Assembly (NCBI RefSeq): GCF_040958095.1
Contig: NC_091173.1
Span: 21,259,033-21,323,032 of the forward strand
Source: Procambarus clarkii
Taxonomy: Eukaryota > Arthropoda > Malacostraca > Decapoda > Cambaridae
DNA length: 64,000 bases
Direction: 5' to 3'
Made by a program: the position numbers and the translations under genes. Shown here piece by piece: positions 1 to 10,100 of this stretch. Under the pieces are notes generated by a model that saw nothing but the letters and a program-made list of their open reading frames with translations, was not told the origin of the DNA and did not search any database. Position 1 is the first letter of the stretch, and every line of letters starts with the position of its first letter.

Positions 1-122
1 ATCAAAGAAAATGACGTTTGGAAGTTAAATTTCAGGGATGACTTCATCCCTGAAATGACACTCTCTCTTCAGGGTTCCGCTTGTGGCCAAGGATATTAAC
101 ATGTTGCTCGGGGTTACATTTT

Positions 123-317
123 TCAGTCTACGTCGATGGTGTAGAAAGAAGAGCTGTTATACAATGGTAACGCCTCGCTGGCATCGTCCTCGTCTTCATC
201 TAACAATTTTTTGAGCCAAAAATAACTGCAACAAACAGCGAATATTACCAGAAACAAGATTAGACAAAGTAAAACAACAAGCAAAATAACACATAGCGTT
301 AACACAGAGACACCCAT
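123..317 (-). CDS. Possible small single-pass membrane protein (64 aa)
   Basis: The open frame starts at ATG (rc of 315-317) and stops with TGA at 123-125. Residues about 5-34 are a continuous hydrophobic stretch rich in V, L, I and F, ending in CCSYFWLKK. A short acidic segment (DEDEDDASEA) and a tail ending SSSFYTIDVD follow. This is the layout of a tiny single-pass membrane protein with a polar tail. I do not recognise a family. A possible acceptor (TTACCTCAG on the minus strand, near 337) lies just upstream, so it could be a terminal exon of a larger gene. Hydrophobic frames also arise by chance in AT-rich DNA. Confidence 0.35.
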   Translation of the reverse strand: MGVSVLTLCVILLVVLLCLILFLVIFAVCCSYFWLKKLLDEDEDDASEALPLYNSSSFYTIDVD

Positions 318-353
318 CTTCTCGATAACCTCAAGGCTGAGGTAATGTGAGGA

Positions 354-404
354 ATGGATTGATTGAAAGTCCCTAGAGGCGGCACGGGCATGAATAGCCC
401 GTAA
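354..404 (-). repeat. Micro-SINE, ATCA-tail family (diverged copy)
   Basis: Read on the minus strand it has the hairpin head TACGGGCTATTCATGCCCG, a GCC-rich middle, and a CAATCAATC-type tail. It matches the elements at 2517-2577 and 57124-57182. No clear target duplication is seen here. Confidence 0.5.
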
Positions 405-1150
405 GTGGTAGCTTTTGGAGTGAATGTGTGCAAGACCGCAGTCGCACTTTATATGGCCCGTTCCGTTCAGTACATGTCACCATGACTAACGTCACACGAA
501 GAGCAAAACAAACCAGTTCATTGACATGTTGTTAACTTACTTGACATTAAGGACGCTAATGCTGGATTTACTCGAATAGGTTATTGAGAGCCTAGAAACA
601 TGAATATAGGAAACAACGAAAACCGTAATAAAACATAAACAAACTAACATCAGTCCATAATAATAACATGTTAATGAAGGAAAGTACAGCAGACCTAATA
701 CATGGTAATTCCTTTCAAGTAAGTTTATTCAGGTCATAAAGTACATTCCAGAAGTACAGTGTAGCTTCAGGCTATTTCTATCCAGTTCTATTTGAGGAGT
801 TCACAAATCCATGCAGTATATAAATAACCATATTTTATATTACAGCAACATTTACATTAATTCAATAGTCATCATATAGTACATATTACCAACTATGTAA
901 CAAGAATTCAATTACTGTATTACATTCTTGGGCAAAGTTTTTGAACCTCCAAAAAGTGTTCTCTTTCATACCATTACCACACATCCAAACAATTTGATGT
1001 GGTACGCTACTAATTTCTTTATTTGTATAAATCTCAAGCACTTTACACAAGAACAAAGTTATCTGAAGTGTGAGCGTGCGGCATACTACGTAATTTACAA
1101 TTCTGATATTTTTCACTGCCATCAGTACCGTATTGCCAGTAATATTTATA
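405..1150. other. AT-rich non-coding stretch
   Basis: No supported gene. Part of 720-860 resembles the dispersed LINE/SINE tail family (GTTTATTCAGG start, then AGGCTATTTCTA) seen better at 2085-2230, 40310-40470 and 62460-62615. Short frames at 886-1167 have no recognisable content. Confidence 0.4.
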
Positions 1151-1177
1151 CACTAATCATAATTTAATGTACATAAT

Positions 1178-1496
1178 TTGAATGGACATAACCGGGGGGA
1201 TATTAATAGGGTATTAAAAGTATCAACACAGGACAGAACACGAAACAATGGATATAAATTGGATAAGTTTAGATTTAGGAAAGACTTGGGTAAATACTGG
1301 TTCAGTAACAGGGTTGTTGATTTGTGGAACCAATTGCCGCGTAACATTGTGGAGGTGGGGTCCCTCGATTGTTTCAAGCACGGGTTGGACAAGTATATGA
1401 GTGGGATTGGGTGGTTATAGAATAGGAGCTGCCTCGTATGGGCCAATAGGCCTTCTGCAGTTACCTTTGTTCTTATGTTCTTATGTTCTTATGTAC
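1178..1496 (+). mobile_element. LINE 3' end (CR1/L2-like), degenerate
   Basis: The plus-strand frame 1178-1420 reads like the C-terminal tail of a CR1/L2-type reverse transcriptase, with FRKDLGKYWFSNRVVDLWNQ, then LPRNIVE and SLDCFKHGLDKYM. It is followed by a 3' UTR fragment and a microsatellite-like tail of (TTCTTATG)n at about 1466-1494, as is usual for such LINEs. 5'-truncated fossil copy. Confidence 0.7.
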
Positions 1497-1589
1497 AATG
1501 AGTCCTTCCATGTAGATTTTACCCTGCCCTTTGAGCAGGACGAGTGCATGCTTATTAGTGCGTAAGTTCTTAAGAACTTACATATAGTG

Positions 1590-2110
1590 TGTCACTGCTG
1601 GCCACAATTAAAGTTCTCCTGACTTCTTTTTTCTATATCTTCTTTGATCATCTTGTTTTCGTCTTTATTTGTTTCGACGTTATTTGCCATACAACATCGA
1701 CAAGATTATTTTCCGTGGTCACTCTCGCTATTTCATCAACTGCCTCATTTAACACTATTCCTACATGTGACGGAATCCACATAAATCTGACTTTATTCCC
1801 ATTTTCGTTAGTTACTTAATATTCCATCAACACTCGTCCACAATATGATGATATACTGGTTTTATGCTATTTAATGACTCTAACGCTCCTCTATCAATAA
1901 AAAATTAGTCATCTTTAATACTTCCTGTATACCTAATAATGCAGCCTGATGTTCAACCTGCGTTGAAGATATATTGTCAGTTAAGCGATGTCCAGTAACA
2001 ATATCTATGATGCCGATGTCAGTGTACTCACTAATCAAGACTCCACATCCTGCCTTCCCGTCCTTAGTTACTGAGCTATTAAGTGTAAGTAAGCTCATTG
2101 AGAAAAGGAA
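1590..2110 (-). mobile_element. Non-LTR retrotransposon RNase H relic
   Basis: On the minus strand 1880-2110 encodes GCGVLISEY and VEHQAALLGIQEVLK, the start of an RNase H-like domain. 1735-1800 encodes FMWIPSHVGI, its end. The two parts are no longer in one open frame. A LINE fragment of an RNase-H-bearing clade; exact clade not assignable by eye. Confidence 0.6.
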
Positions 2111-2235
2111 GTACATCTCAAAAGGATAGAATAGCTTAGGCTATTTCTACCCTCGTGTATATAAGGTCCCTCAAGGGCCTCACAAATCCATACAGTACAC
2201 AATTATTAATCATAGTTTACATTTCACATTCCAAT
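2085..2235 (+). repeat. Dispersed repeat, AGCTTAGGCTATTTCTACC family
   Basis: Begins TAAGCTCATTGAGA, passes through GGATAGAATAGCTTAGGC, and ends in a region with TACAGTACACAATTA. Relatives lie at 35650-35735, 40310-40470, 62460-62615 and, inverted, 41603-41680. Probably the 3' end of a LINE or a SINE. Confidence 0.55.
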
Positions 2236-2239
2236 GGTA

Positions 2240-2480
2240 ATCACACGGCATGCTGTGAGATTTATTGATTATGCTTCACCTGTTATTTCTTGTTTTGGTA
2301 AAGACAGCCTAAACAAGTTGGAGAATTTACAAACTGAAGCTATGAGAATAATCCCAAGAATATTTTCATGGCTCAAAAGTACTATTACTGAGATAATGAT
2401 GACATGAATGAACTTAACAGATTATCGGGGATAGAATTTCAGAGATAAATGAAGTTTCGGCGATTAGACTAATGAGAGGC
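2240..2480 (+). mobile_element. LINE reverse-transcriptase C-terminal fragment
   Basis: The plus strand encodes RFIDYASPVISCFGKDSLNK followed by LENLQTEAMRII, matching the IDYGSPV...LKKLEKVQNKALRII region found after the RT fingers/palm in many LINEs. Interrupted by stops further on. Confidence 0.6.
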
Positions 2481-2516
2481 GAGGGAGCTAATGAATTAAT
2501 CCTCTCACTTCAAAAG

Positions 2517-2577
2517 ATTGATTGATTGATTAAGATTAAGCCAACCAGGAGGTGACACGGGCATGAATAGCCCGTAA
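2517..2577 (-). mobile_element. Micro-SINE, ATCA-tail family, 61 bp with perfect TSD
   Basis: A 61-bp element flanked by perfect 10-bp direct repeats ACTTCAAAAG (2507-2516 and 2578-2587). On the minus strand it begins TTACGGGCTATTCATGCCCG and ends in repeated AATC units. It lies inside LINE-derived sequence. It has no room for an internal Pol III promoter pair of normal spacing. Confidence 0.7.
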
Positions 2578-2599
2578 ACTTCAAAAGGTTGGAAGAAAT

Positions 2600-2990
2600 G
2601 AATAATGGATGTGAAAGCATAATAAGATCCTTATCGTGATCCAGTGCTTTTGATGGAGGATGAACAAGACGATTCCAGGCATGTGGCCTTGAAGCGCCTT
2701 CAGCAGCCAGCACATCTGCTTGTTCATTTCCACAGATTCCAACATGGGAGGGGATCCACAGAAATTTGATGATTCTTCCTGGATTGGTTAGTACTCTCAC
2801 CGCTCTCTTGATCTCAGTGACTATCGCAAGATTTTCTGTCTGATTTGTAATAAGGCTTTGTAGCGCTGTTTTAGAATCAGTGCAGATCACTGTACCGTTA
2901 GTGCTTCGTTCAAGGAATCTTAGCGCCTTAACAATGGCAGTTAGCTCGCCTTGTGTTGAAGAGGCATCTGTCTACCAGAATCGGCCTCCT
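2600..2990 (-). mobile_element. Non-LTR retrotransposon RNase H domain fragment
   Basis: The minus strand encodes ASSTQGELTAIVKALRFLER, ICTDSKTALQSLI, IIKFLWIPSHVGICGNEQAD and VLAAEGA: the E, D and H/D catalytic neighbourhoods of an RNase H-like domain. The frame is largely open over about 120 residues, so this fragment is younger than the 1590-2110 copy. The strand is opposite to the RT fragment at 2240-2480. Confidence 0.75.
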
Positions 2991-3009
2991 TGAACCGGAA
3001 TTAAGCTCT

Positions 3010-3603
3010 CTTAATTAAGGACACAGTTACTAAATTTGAACCAGCAGAAACTACTAGGAAACAGGAAGAAATGTTGCAAAAGTTTGAGAATCATTTGAAC
3101 ACCCTACAGAATCAATACAGTTACCCAAGACGAATCAGACCAACAAAAGCTCCTTGAATTTGTCATTATCTCATCACATGTTTTCTCCCAAGAAGCTGAT
3201 GGAAAGGACTGTACTGCCATCGTTATCCGGGAATTGCATGATAAGATGACGTGTACAATTCAAGCAAGAGACATCAAATCAGCATATAAAGTGGGTACCA
3301 AATCATCTGGGGCAAATAACAGAAGAATTCGTGTGAAATTAGATAGCTGCCCCCACAAGTCAGACCTTATCAGAGCTGCAGTCTCTAGTAAAAACCTCTG
3401 TTTATGTGAATGAATGTCTGAGCAGGAACAAAGTCTCTTCTTTAAACTGCGTGAAGTCTGTACAAATTCCATTGGGTTAATCAAACATTGTTTTGTAAGA
3501 GATGGTAAAATTCTAGCTAAGAAGACTGACACTGGAAAAACCTATGAAATAACCACTGAGGCGCACCTCGGGTCTTTCCTCAATGACTGGGATAATAGAT
3601 GAA
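3010..3603 (+). mobile_element. LINE ORF1-like fragment
   Basis: The plus-strand frames encode FVIISSHVFSQEADGKDCTA, AYKVGTKSSGANNRRIRVKL, then EQSLFFKLREVCTNS and FVRDGKILAKK. This layout (a predicted binding fold, then a basic 'R..R.VKL' patch, then 'VRDGKI') is typical of the ORF1/FP-like protein that precedes the polymerase ORF in some non-LTR elements. The last segment, 3414-3602, is open; the first part is interrupted. Confidence 0.5.
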
Positions 3604-3864
3604 TTATCAGAATATAAATTATAGTATCATATAACAACCAAAGTGTACTACAGCTCTGCCTTTCCTTTCAAAAGGTTTTTAAATTTGATATTTCTGTTTT
3701 GTCTTTTTTCTTATTGTTTTTCACTTGTTTATCCCACTATTTTATATGGTTTATTTTGTCCCACCATCTTATATTGTTCATTTTTTCATTTGTTACTTAC
3801 TGTATTGTTATTTGCTATTACTGTAGATCTCTGATACAGATAATGGCTCCAAAGAGCCTCCACT

Positions 3865-3933
3865 TACGGGCTCACCATAGCCGTGCTACTTGGAACTTTT
3901 TTCGTTCTGAGTAGCTGAATCTAAAACAACAAC
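3865..3933 (+). mobile_element. Micro-SINE, AAC-tail family
   Basis: Starts TACGGGCTCACCATAGC, has GTGCTACTTGGAACTTTT in the middle, then GAGTAGCTGAATCTAAAAC and a short (AAC)n tail. Relatives: 40785-40859 (minus), 54200-54266 and 55718-55786. Confidence 0.65.
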
Positions 3934-4189
3934 ATCCACAATTGCTACTCCTGTCTGTTACAAGGCATCCTTTCATATGTCCAATGAAAAAACTGTAGAC
4001 AAGCTACAAAACATTAAAAAGAGGAGCATTGCACACGAGCATCATCATATCTACCAATCACTTCACATTTCCATCACAATATGCCACACTATGTAACTAG
4101 CTAATCAAGACTAACTTGAATCAGTCAAATGAACTTTGAGGCTCAGTTCCTGAGTCCATTATGTCTAACATTTCCCTATACCACACACA

Positions 4190-4700
4190 GAATGAGTATG
4201 GGGTACACTGCCCTCCACAGGATGGTTGAGGTCCACTAGCAGCCACAGGGACATCCACTACACATAAGGGGCATAACTGGCTGACCCCGTCAGTGTTCAA
4301 GAGAGAACTTGACAAACACCTTCAAAGGATACCTGATCAAAAAAGTTGCGATTCAGGTCAGGCTGCGATCAGCCGCGCCCAGCAGCCTGGTCAAGGACTA
4401 GGCCGAGGAATGCTAAGCCTCGAAATCATCACAAGGTAAGGGCAAGTATGGGACCCACTGCCCTCCACAGGGTGGTTATGAGGTTCTTTAAAAGCCACAG
4501 GATGGGTATGGGATCCATTGCCCTCCATAGGGTGGTTATGAGGCCCTTTAAAAAGCCACAGGATGGGTATGGGATCCATTGCCCTTCACAGGGTGGTTAT
4601 GGGGTCCTTTAAAAGCCACAGGATGGGTATGGGGTCCACTGCCCTCCACAGGGTGGTTATGAAGTCCACTACCAGCCACAGGATGGGTATGGGGTGCACA
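4190..4700. repeat. Tandem array, about 60-bp unit, plus LINE tail fragment
   Basis: Four near-identical 60-61 bp units start near 4449, 4509, 4569 and 4630. Each contains CACTGCCCTCCACAGGGTGG and AAAGCCACAGGATGGGTATG. A diverged fifth unit lies at about 4195-4255. The fragment 4284-4440, inserted among them, is the tail of a CR1-like LINE (listed separately). Confidence 0.8.
4284..4440 (+). mobile_element. CR1-like LINE 3' end
   Basis: The plus strand encodes SVFKRELDKHLQRIPDQ followed by a G+C-rich tail ending GCTAAGCCTCGAAATCATCA. Homologous to 7915-8086. It splits the 60-bp tandem array. Confidence 0.65.
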
Positions 4701-6656
4701 CCACCTAAAGCACAACTATCACAATAGTTGTCACAATGGTGATAACTATCACAGTGTCTTGTCAATCATTTCAAATTTCCATCAGAGTATGTCACACTGT
4801 CAACGTATCCACTAAGCATATCACAATTTCCATTACCATTTACTTCTCTAATGGATAAACTATTGTATCAGTGTGCATTTTAGGGGCAGATCCATTTTGT
4901 TTATGCCTATACAGTATATTATTGGCATTAGTTCTTAATCCACCTCTACATACTGTATTCAAAAACTAATATGAAAGCTAATAAAACAGACCTAATAAAG
5001 GTGTATATCTAATTATTTCCTTTCAAAGAGGTACATTCTGATTATTGGCCAATAGTTCACATAATTCATGTCTGCCAATAAATGCATATATATATTAACT
5101 TTGCTTTCACAGGATACATATTAATATAATACCATCCAATTAAAATTTTAATATCCAGCATTTAGTCAATGAAGACTGACAACATGGATACCATAAGGAC
5201 AAGAGATGTCCTAACATAATACATTTATAAACAACTGCTAATTAGGTTAATGACACGAAGAACAAAAACAATATAATACTATTGACAAAAATGTATGAAG
5301 GGTAGAAAACAAATTACCTGTACATTAATTAAACCTAGAGTTCTTGATTTATATATGTTCTAGCCGTATTTTTACATGTTCAGTATTTACAAATTACACG
5401 TAAGGCACCATTCTGGGAAAAATAACATTCTTCATACACATGCATACAATGATTTACAACTGGCATTCACTACTTAAAATTTCACTGATGCAGTAATAAA
5501 AGAAAATGCTATCTATACAACTTTTATCACTATACATCATGTTTATTTCTCATGCAGACTGTGGTTCCTAGGCCACCCGGCTATAACTATGACACATTGA
5601 CAGAACATTCAAGTTACCAACTAAAAAAAAAAAAAAAAAATTGACTGCTGATTTATACTTCAACACTAACTTGTACACACCCCAGCCATCATTCATTCAT
5701 CAAGCCACAAAAAAAATCTTCTTTGTGCAATTGCAGCAGTAATATCACTTCAAAAACATATCCATCTCATGCACGAAGAAGCCCACAGCCATCAAATACC
5801 GAGGCACTTTTATCAATCTGTGCAATACAGGCAGCAATTTCTTTTCATAACTTTCTTAAAATTTCCAAAGGGTCACAAATTTAACAGACAACTTCACTTC
5901 ATTTTAATGAAATGTAAACATCATCTTCAAGCTCAACATTAATCATCACAAAGGGCTACTGTAGTTCATTTTATGATTACAAGTTGTCTAATTTCTGTAA
6001 CCACAAGCTTTCACCAACACACTTACACAATGTTCAAGTTCATGTTATTAGACCAAGAATCACAGGTTCACATTATATTCATAACAGTGGTACTGTAATA
6101 ACAGTGGTAATTACAGTACATGTAATGTCTGTTTTTCTGAAAAGATTCTAGTTTGAGTTAAGTTTTTAATCCTTCCCTTTCTAAATGGGTGAAGATGCCA
6201 TTTGGGAAAGTTATGATGGACTTCATTTTTACCACTAATATTCATAATTGATAAAACAGTATTCTATCCAAATTATTTGATGTTCCAGCAGGTTCTGCCA
6301 TATTTTGACAGGTAACATTATCATTAAGTAAAAATACTGACTAATTGTAATACTAACTCTGACCAACACTGGATTTCATGTTTCGTCCACTACAAACCTT
6401 TCAGAATATTCAAGCTTAAAATTTCACAGCCATTGCTAAATTGTAAATACAAAAGACGGTCATCTTGTTTCCGATTATGAAAACGTAACACAACCAAACT
6501 TAGCATTCTTTTTAATGAAAACTTTGCAGAAATGGAGCTACACATCAAAGTTATGTGATGGATTGAGCCAAGGTTATTTGTTTACACTAACTAACCTACA
6601 TGACTAACAACTTGCTTCTGTTGCATTCATATTTACTATTTTAAATACAAAATTAT
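4700..6656. other. AT-rich region downstream of the RING gene
   Basis: No coding sequence or known repeat is recognised. On the RING gene's strand this is the 3' flank and may hold its 3' UTR. The hexamer AATAAA occurs on the minus strand near 5546, but the true polyadenylation site cannot be decided from sequence. A poly(A) run lies at 5622-5640. Confidence 0.4.
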
Positions 6657-7170
6657 TTAATCATCCAAGAGGCTTTCCGAGTTAATGATGTGCCAGTCAT
6701 ATATTTCTGGAGTATCATCTTCCATTTCATTAACGTCATCCAATTGCAAGTTCTCGTGATTATTCCAGCAAGCAGCATTTAATTCATCGCTTGCCGAGTG
6801 CCATCGCTCATCCTCCTCCTCCTCATCATCATCAGCATCATTTTCTTCATTTTCAGTCATATTCAAGATGGTCTGAATATCTTGAACTTCATATATATCA
6901 CCAGTATTGTCCTCTTCAGCCTCTTCCAACAAGGAGTGAATATTATGGAGAGAATAAAAAGGGTTAGTAGCTTCCTCTTCCTCAGGATCACCATCATTTT
7001 CTTCTTCCTGAGCTTCAACTTCCTGAATTTCATGTTCTTCACTGTTTTCATCATCATCATCTCTGTCATCACTATCTTCTTCATTGTCTTCGCTTTCTGG
7101 ATTTATGTGCATTCTTGGCGAATTTAACCTTTCCATGAACTCCTCTAGGAGGTTGTTCAGTATATAATGC
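6657..7170 (-). CDS. RING gene last coding exon (acidic tail)
   Basis: The acceptor TTTATTTTTCAG|G lies at 7171. The frame HYILNNLLEEFMERLNSPRM runs on through long Asp/Glu runs to TAA at 6657-6659 (170 residues). The open frames on the other strand here merely mirror the GAN-rich codons. Confidence 0.8.
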
Positions 7171-10100
7171 CTGAAAAATAAACATGGCATTAAGCCTAAT
7201 TCATTGTTCTTTCAATCATATACTGTACTGCAAATCATAAAAATATGACAGTATAGTACTGGATACGTTTCATAATTTGATCAATAAAAGTCAAATATGG
7301 TATTTTTTAAATAATTTTAAGTGGGATACCGATATGAAAGACTACTAGAGTGAGGTGGTACAGTACTTATTTATGAATAATGTTATATTGATAGTGTAAA
7401 TGATAACCCGAATTATTTATAACTATCTTTCAATATCTACATTTAACGATATTTTGCTATATTACGGTATTCACCATTTTTCTCTGGGCTAATGTCTCAA
7501 CACACCATGAAAGTGGGTAACAGGGCAATGATGATAATGAATGAATGGAAATTGTTCTTAAATGATATAATTCAGTCACAGCACAGACTATTCTCCTCTC
7601 GGGTCATCCCTCATAGGTGGAATCAAAATAAATGTGGACATCTTCAAGAGAAAACTGGATAGTTTTCTTCAGGAAGTGCCAGACCAACCAGGCTGTGGTG
7701 GATATGTGGGTCTGCGGGCTGCTCCAAGCAACAGCATGTTGGACCAAGCTCTCAGAGGTCAAGCCTGGCCCCAGGCCAGGCTTGTGAAGTAGAAGAATTC
7801 CCAGAACCCCATCCAGGTAGAATACAAAATATAACAAAGCACTCAAAGTTTCAAATTGTCATATTTCAACCCATCCTCCTGTTTAGATAGTACTTTTTTG
7901 TAACTATGTGGACTAAATGAACTGGATAAGCACCTCCAAAGGATACCTGATCAACCAGGCTGTGACTCATACGTCAGGCTGCGAGCAGCCGCGTCCAACA
8001 GTCTGGTTGATCAATCCAGCAACCAGGAGGCCTGGTCGACGACCGGGCCGCGGGGACGCTAAGCCCCGGAAGCACCTCAAGGTAACTATCATACATAGAT
8101 GTAATGGACAATTAGACAGTATAATTTGGTAACTTTCACTTTATTTCTAGTCCTAGTATAGCACAAATATTTACTAGATTAGGCGTCAGCATCTATTATG
8201 TTTAGGAAGGCGAGGGTTTTTCCTTTGCAACATCAATACAAAAACTTTTCTAGTTTACAGTATCCAAATTCAATAGTTCCGATTTCTACTTTCCAATTGC
8301 CTTTTACGTCAATGTACTGTATGTACACTGGTCCTCATTGTTACTGTAAGTACACCCTAAACAGGAGGATGGGCTGCATATTTTATAGGTCAGTTAATGA
8401 TCAAAATGAAAGGAGGGTTGCAAAATACACCTAATTGAACATTATTAATATAAAATTATTCTTCTAAAAAATACAACTATGATATGGATCAATCAGATCA
8501 GTGAGCTCATACTGAAAGCTGTAAAACTGTTATAAGAACAATTGGACAAGCATTTCATACATCCCTTGGATACTTTACACACCTGTTTTCCTCTTGGTCC
8601 TCAGGATCCTCCTCCTCCTTCTTGTTCTTGTTCAGATGATATATTCACCACTTCAGGTATGTCAGGGGTATCAAAGGACTTTTTCTCAAACATAGCCTTA
8701 ATCTCAGTAATATCACTTTCTCCTGCAGGTGCCAAGCTGCTTTGGAAAAATTACATAATTAATATACAGTACTGTATTACAAAATGAACAATATAGTACA
8801 ATAGTTACAATCTGAAAAATTTCACGACAGTATAGTATATGGAATACTTTCATTATATAATGATATATTTAGAGGTTGGTTCTATGAAACATGAACTTTT
8901 AGCCCAGCATGACCTGCTGGTAGAGGGATATGTGGTTGTAACACGAGAACAGTTCGTAGTGGAAGCTGTACTCACCTGTCCAAGTCTCGCAGTTCCTGAT
9001 CAATCCTCCTTGCCAGCTCAAGGTCCTGCTTCTCACATTCTCGCCTGCAGAATAAGAACTCAAAATCAGAAGACCCGAGCTAAAACCATGAAGCTGTTCA
9101 TGTTGCTTTAAAGTGAACATCTTCAGTACTTTTTATAAATTACTGTATAATCAGCTATTTTTTTATAATTTTAAAATAACTTTGTTAATTTTATGAATGT
9201 ATGGTAAAAATTGTAATGCGTGCAATGACACAAAGGCATGAACCTTTATTTTTAATTAATGCTCAATTTGAAATACACTTTTATTTCTGATAAAAAAAAA
9301 TAAAAACCATTTACTGTACTGCAATGCAAAGACATAGTTTTGGTTATTATATTTCATATGAAGATTATTTTTTTTTAATTCTGTAATCACCACCTAATAC
9401 ACTGTGGTCAGATATACATAATCATATACTGTATCAATAAAAACGGCAAGATTTACAAAATCTTGACTGATAAAGATTAAGAAAGTATTTGCTGTCACTG
9501 CAATTTAATGCTAGTTGCATTCTAGCCTTAATTAACATTACTTTTCACAAAGAAATTTGTTTTTTTTTTTCATTATTTTCCTTTCTTTTCAACTGTTTTG
9601 ATCACATCCCTGCCCGAAACGCTGCGCGTGCTAGTGGCTTTACAAGACTGTAATTACCATATTTGTATCCTCACATTCCTTATGTACATTCTTGTATATG
9701 CATAAATAAATAAATAAATAAATAAATAAAACATGGCTGGAAAATTGAAATACAAAAATTACAAAATATATTTGGGGTACAACTTCTATTCTTAAGGCAT
9801 AATTCATCACTTTAGTTTAAATTAATGATTGTTTTCATAATGTTATACAAGAGGTACCATGAAGTCACTGGTAGTCAAGGCACAATATTAACTCCTTAGT
9901 ATTGTGTAGTTGGTATGTTTGTACATTAACTTTTTATACTTTTAAAGTACATAATTGGACATATGGTACACATATCATGGTATGAATCATATCATTATCA
10001 CAGTATGTCTTAGAGAAATTATGCTCTTAGTGGCTTTACATCCTCTGTAACAGTGAATTAACCACTGAATCATGTTCTTTTATATATTTTCTAAAGGTTG

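Noticed and set aside
6798-7127. A plus-strand frame rich in I, F and L opposite the RING gene's last exon
   Set aside because: It is the mirror of GAA/GAT/GAG codons of the acidic tail; the minus-strand frame fits the splice phase and ends correctly.
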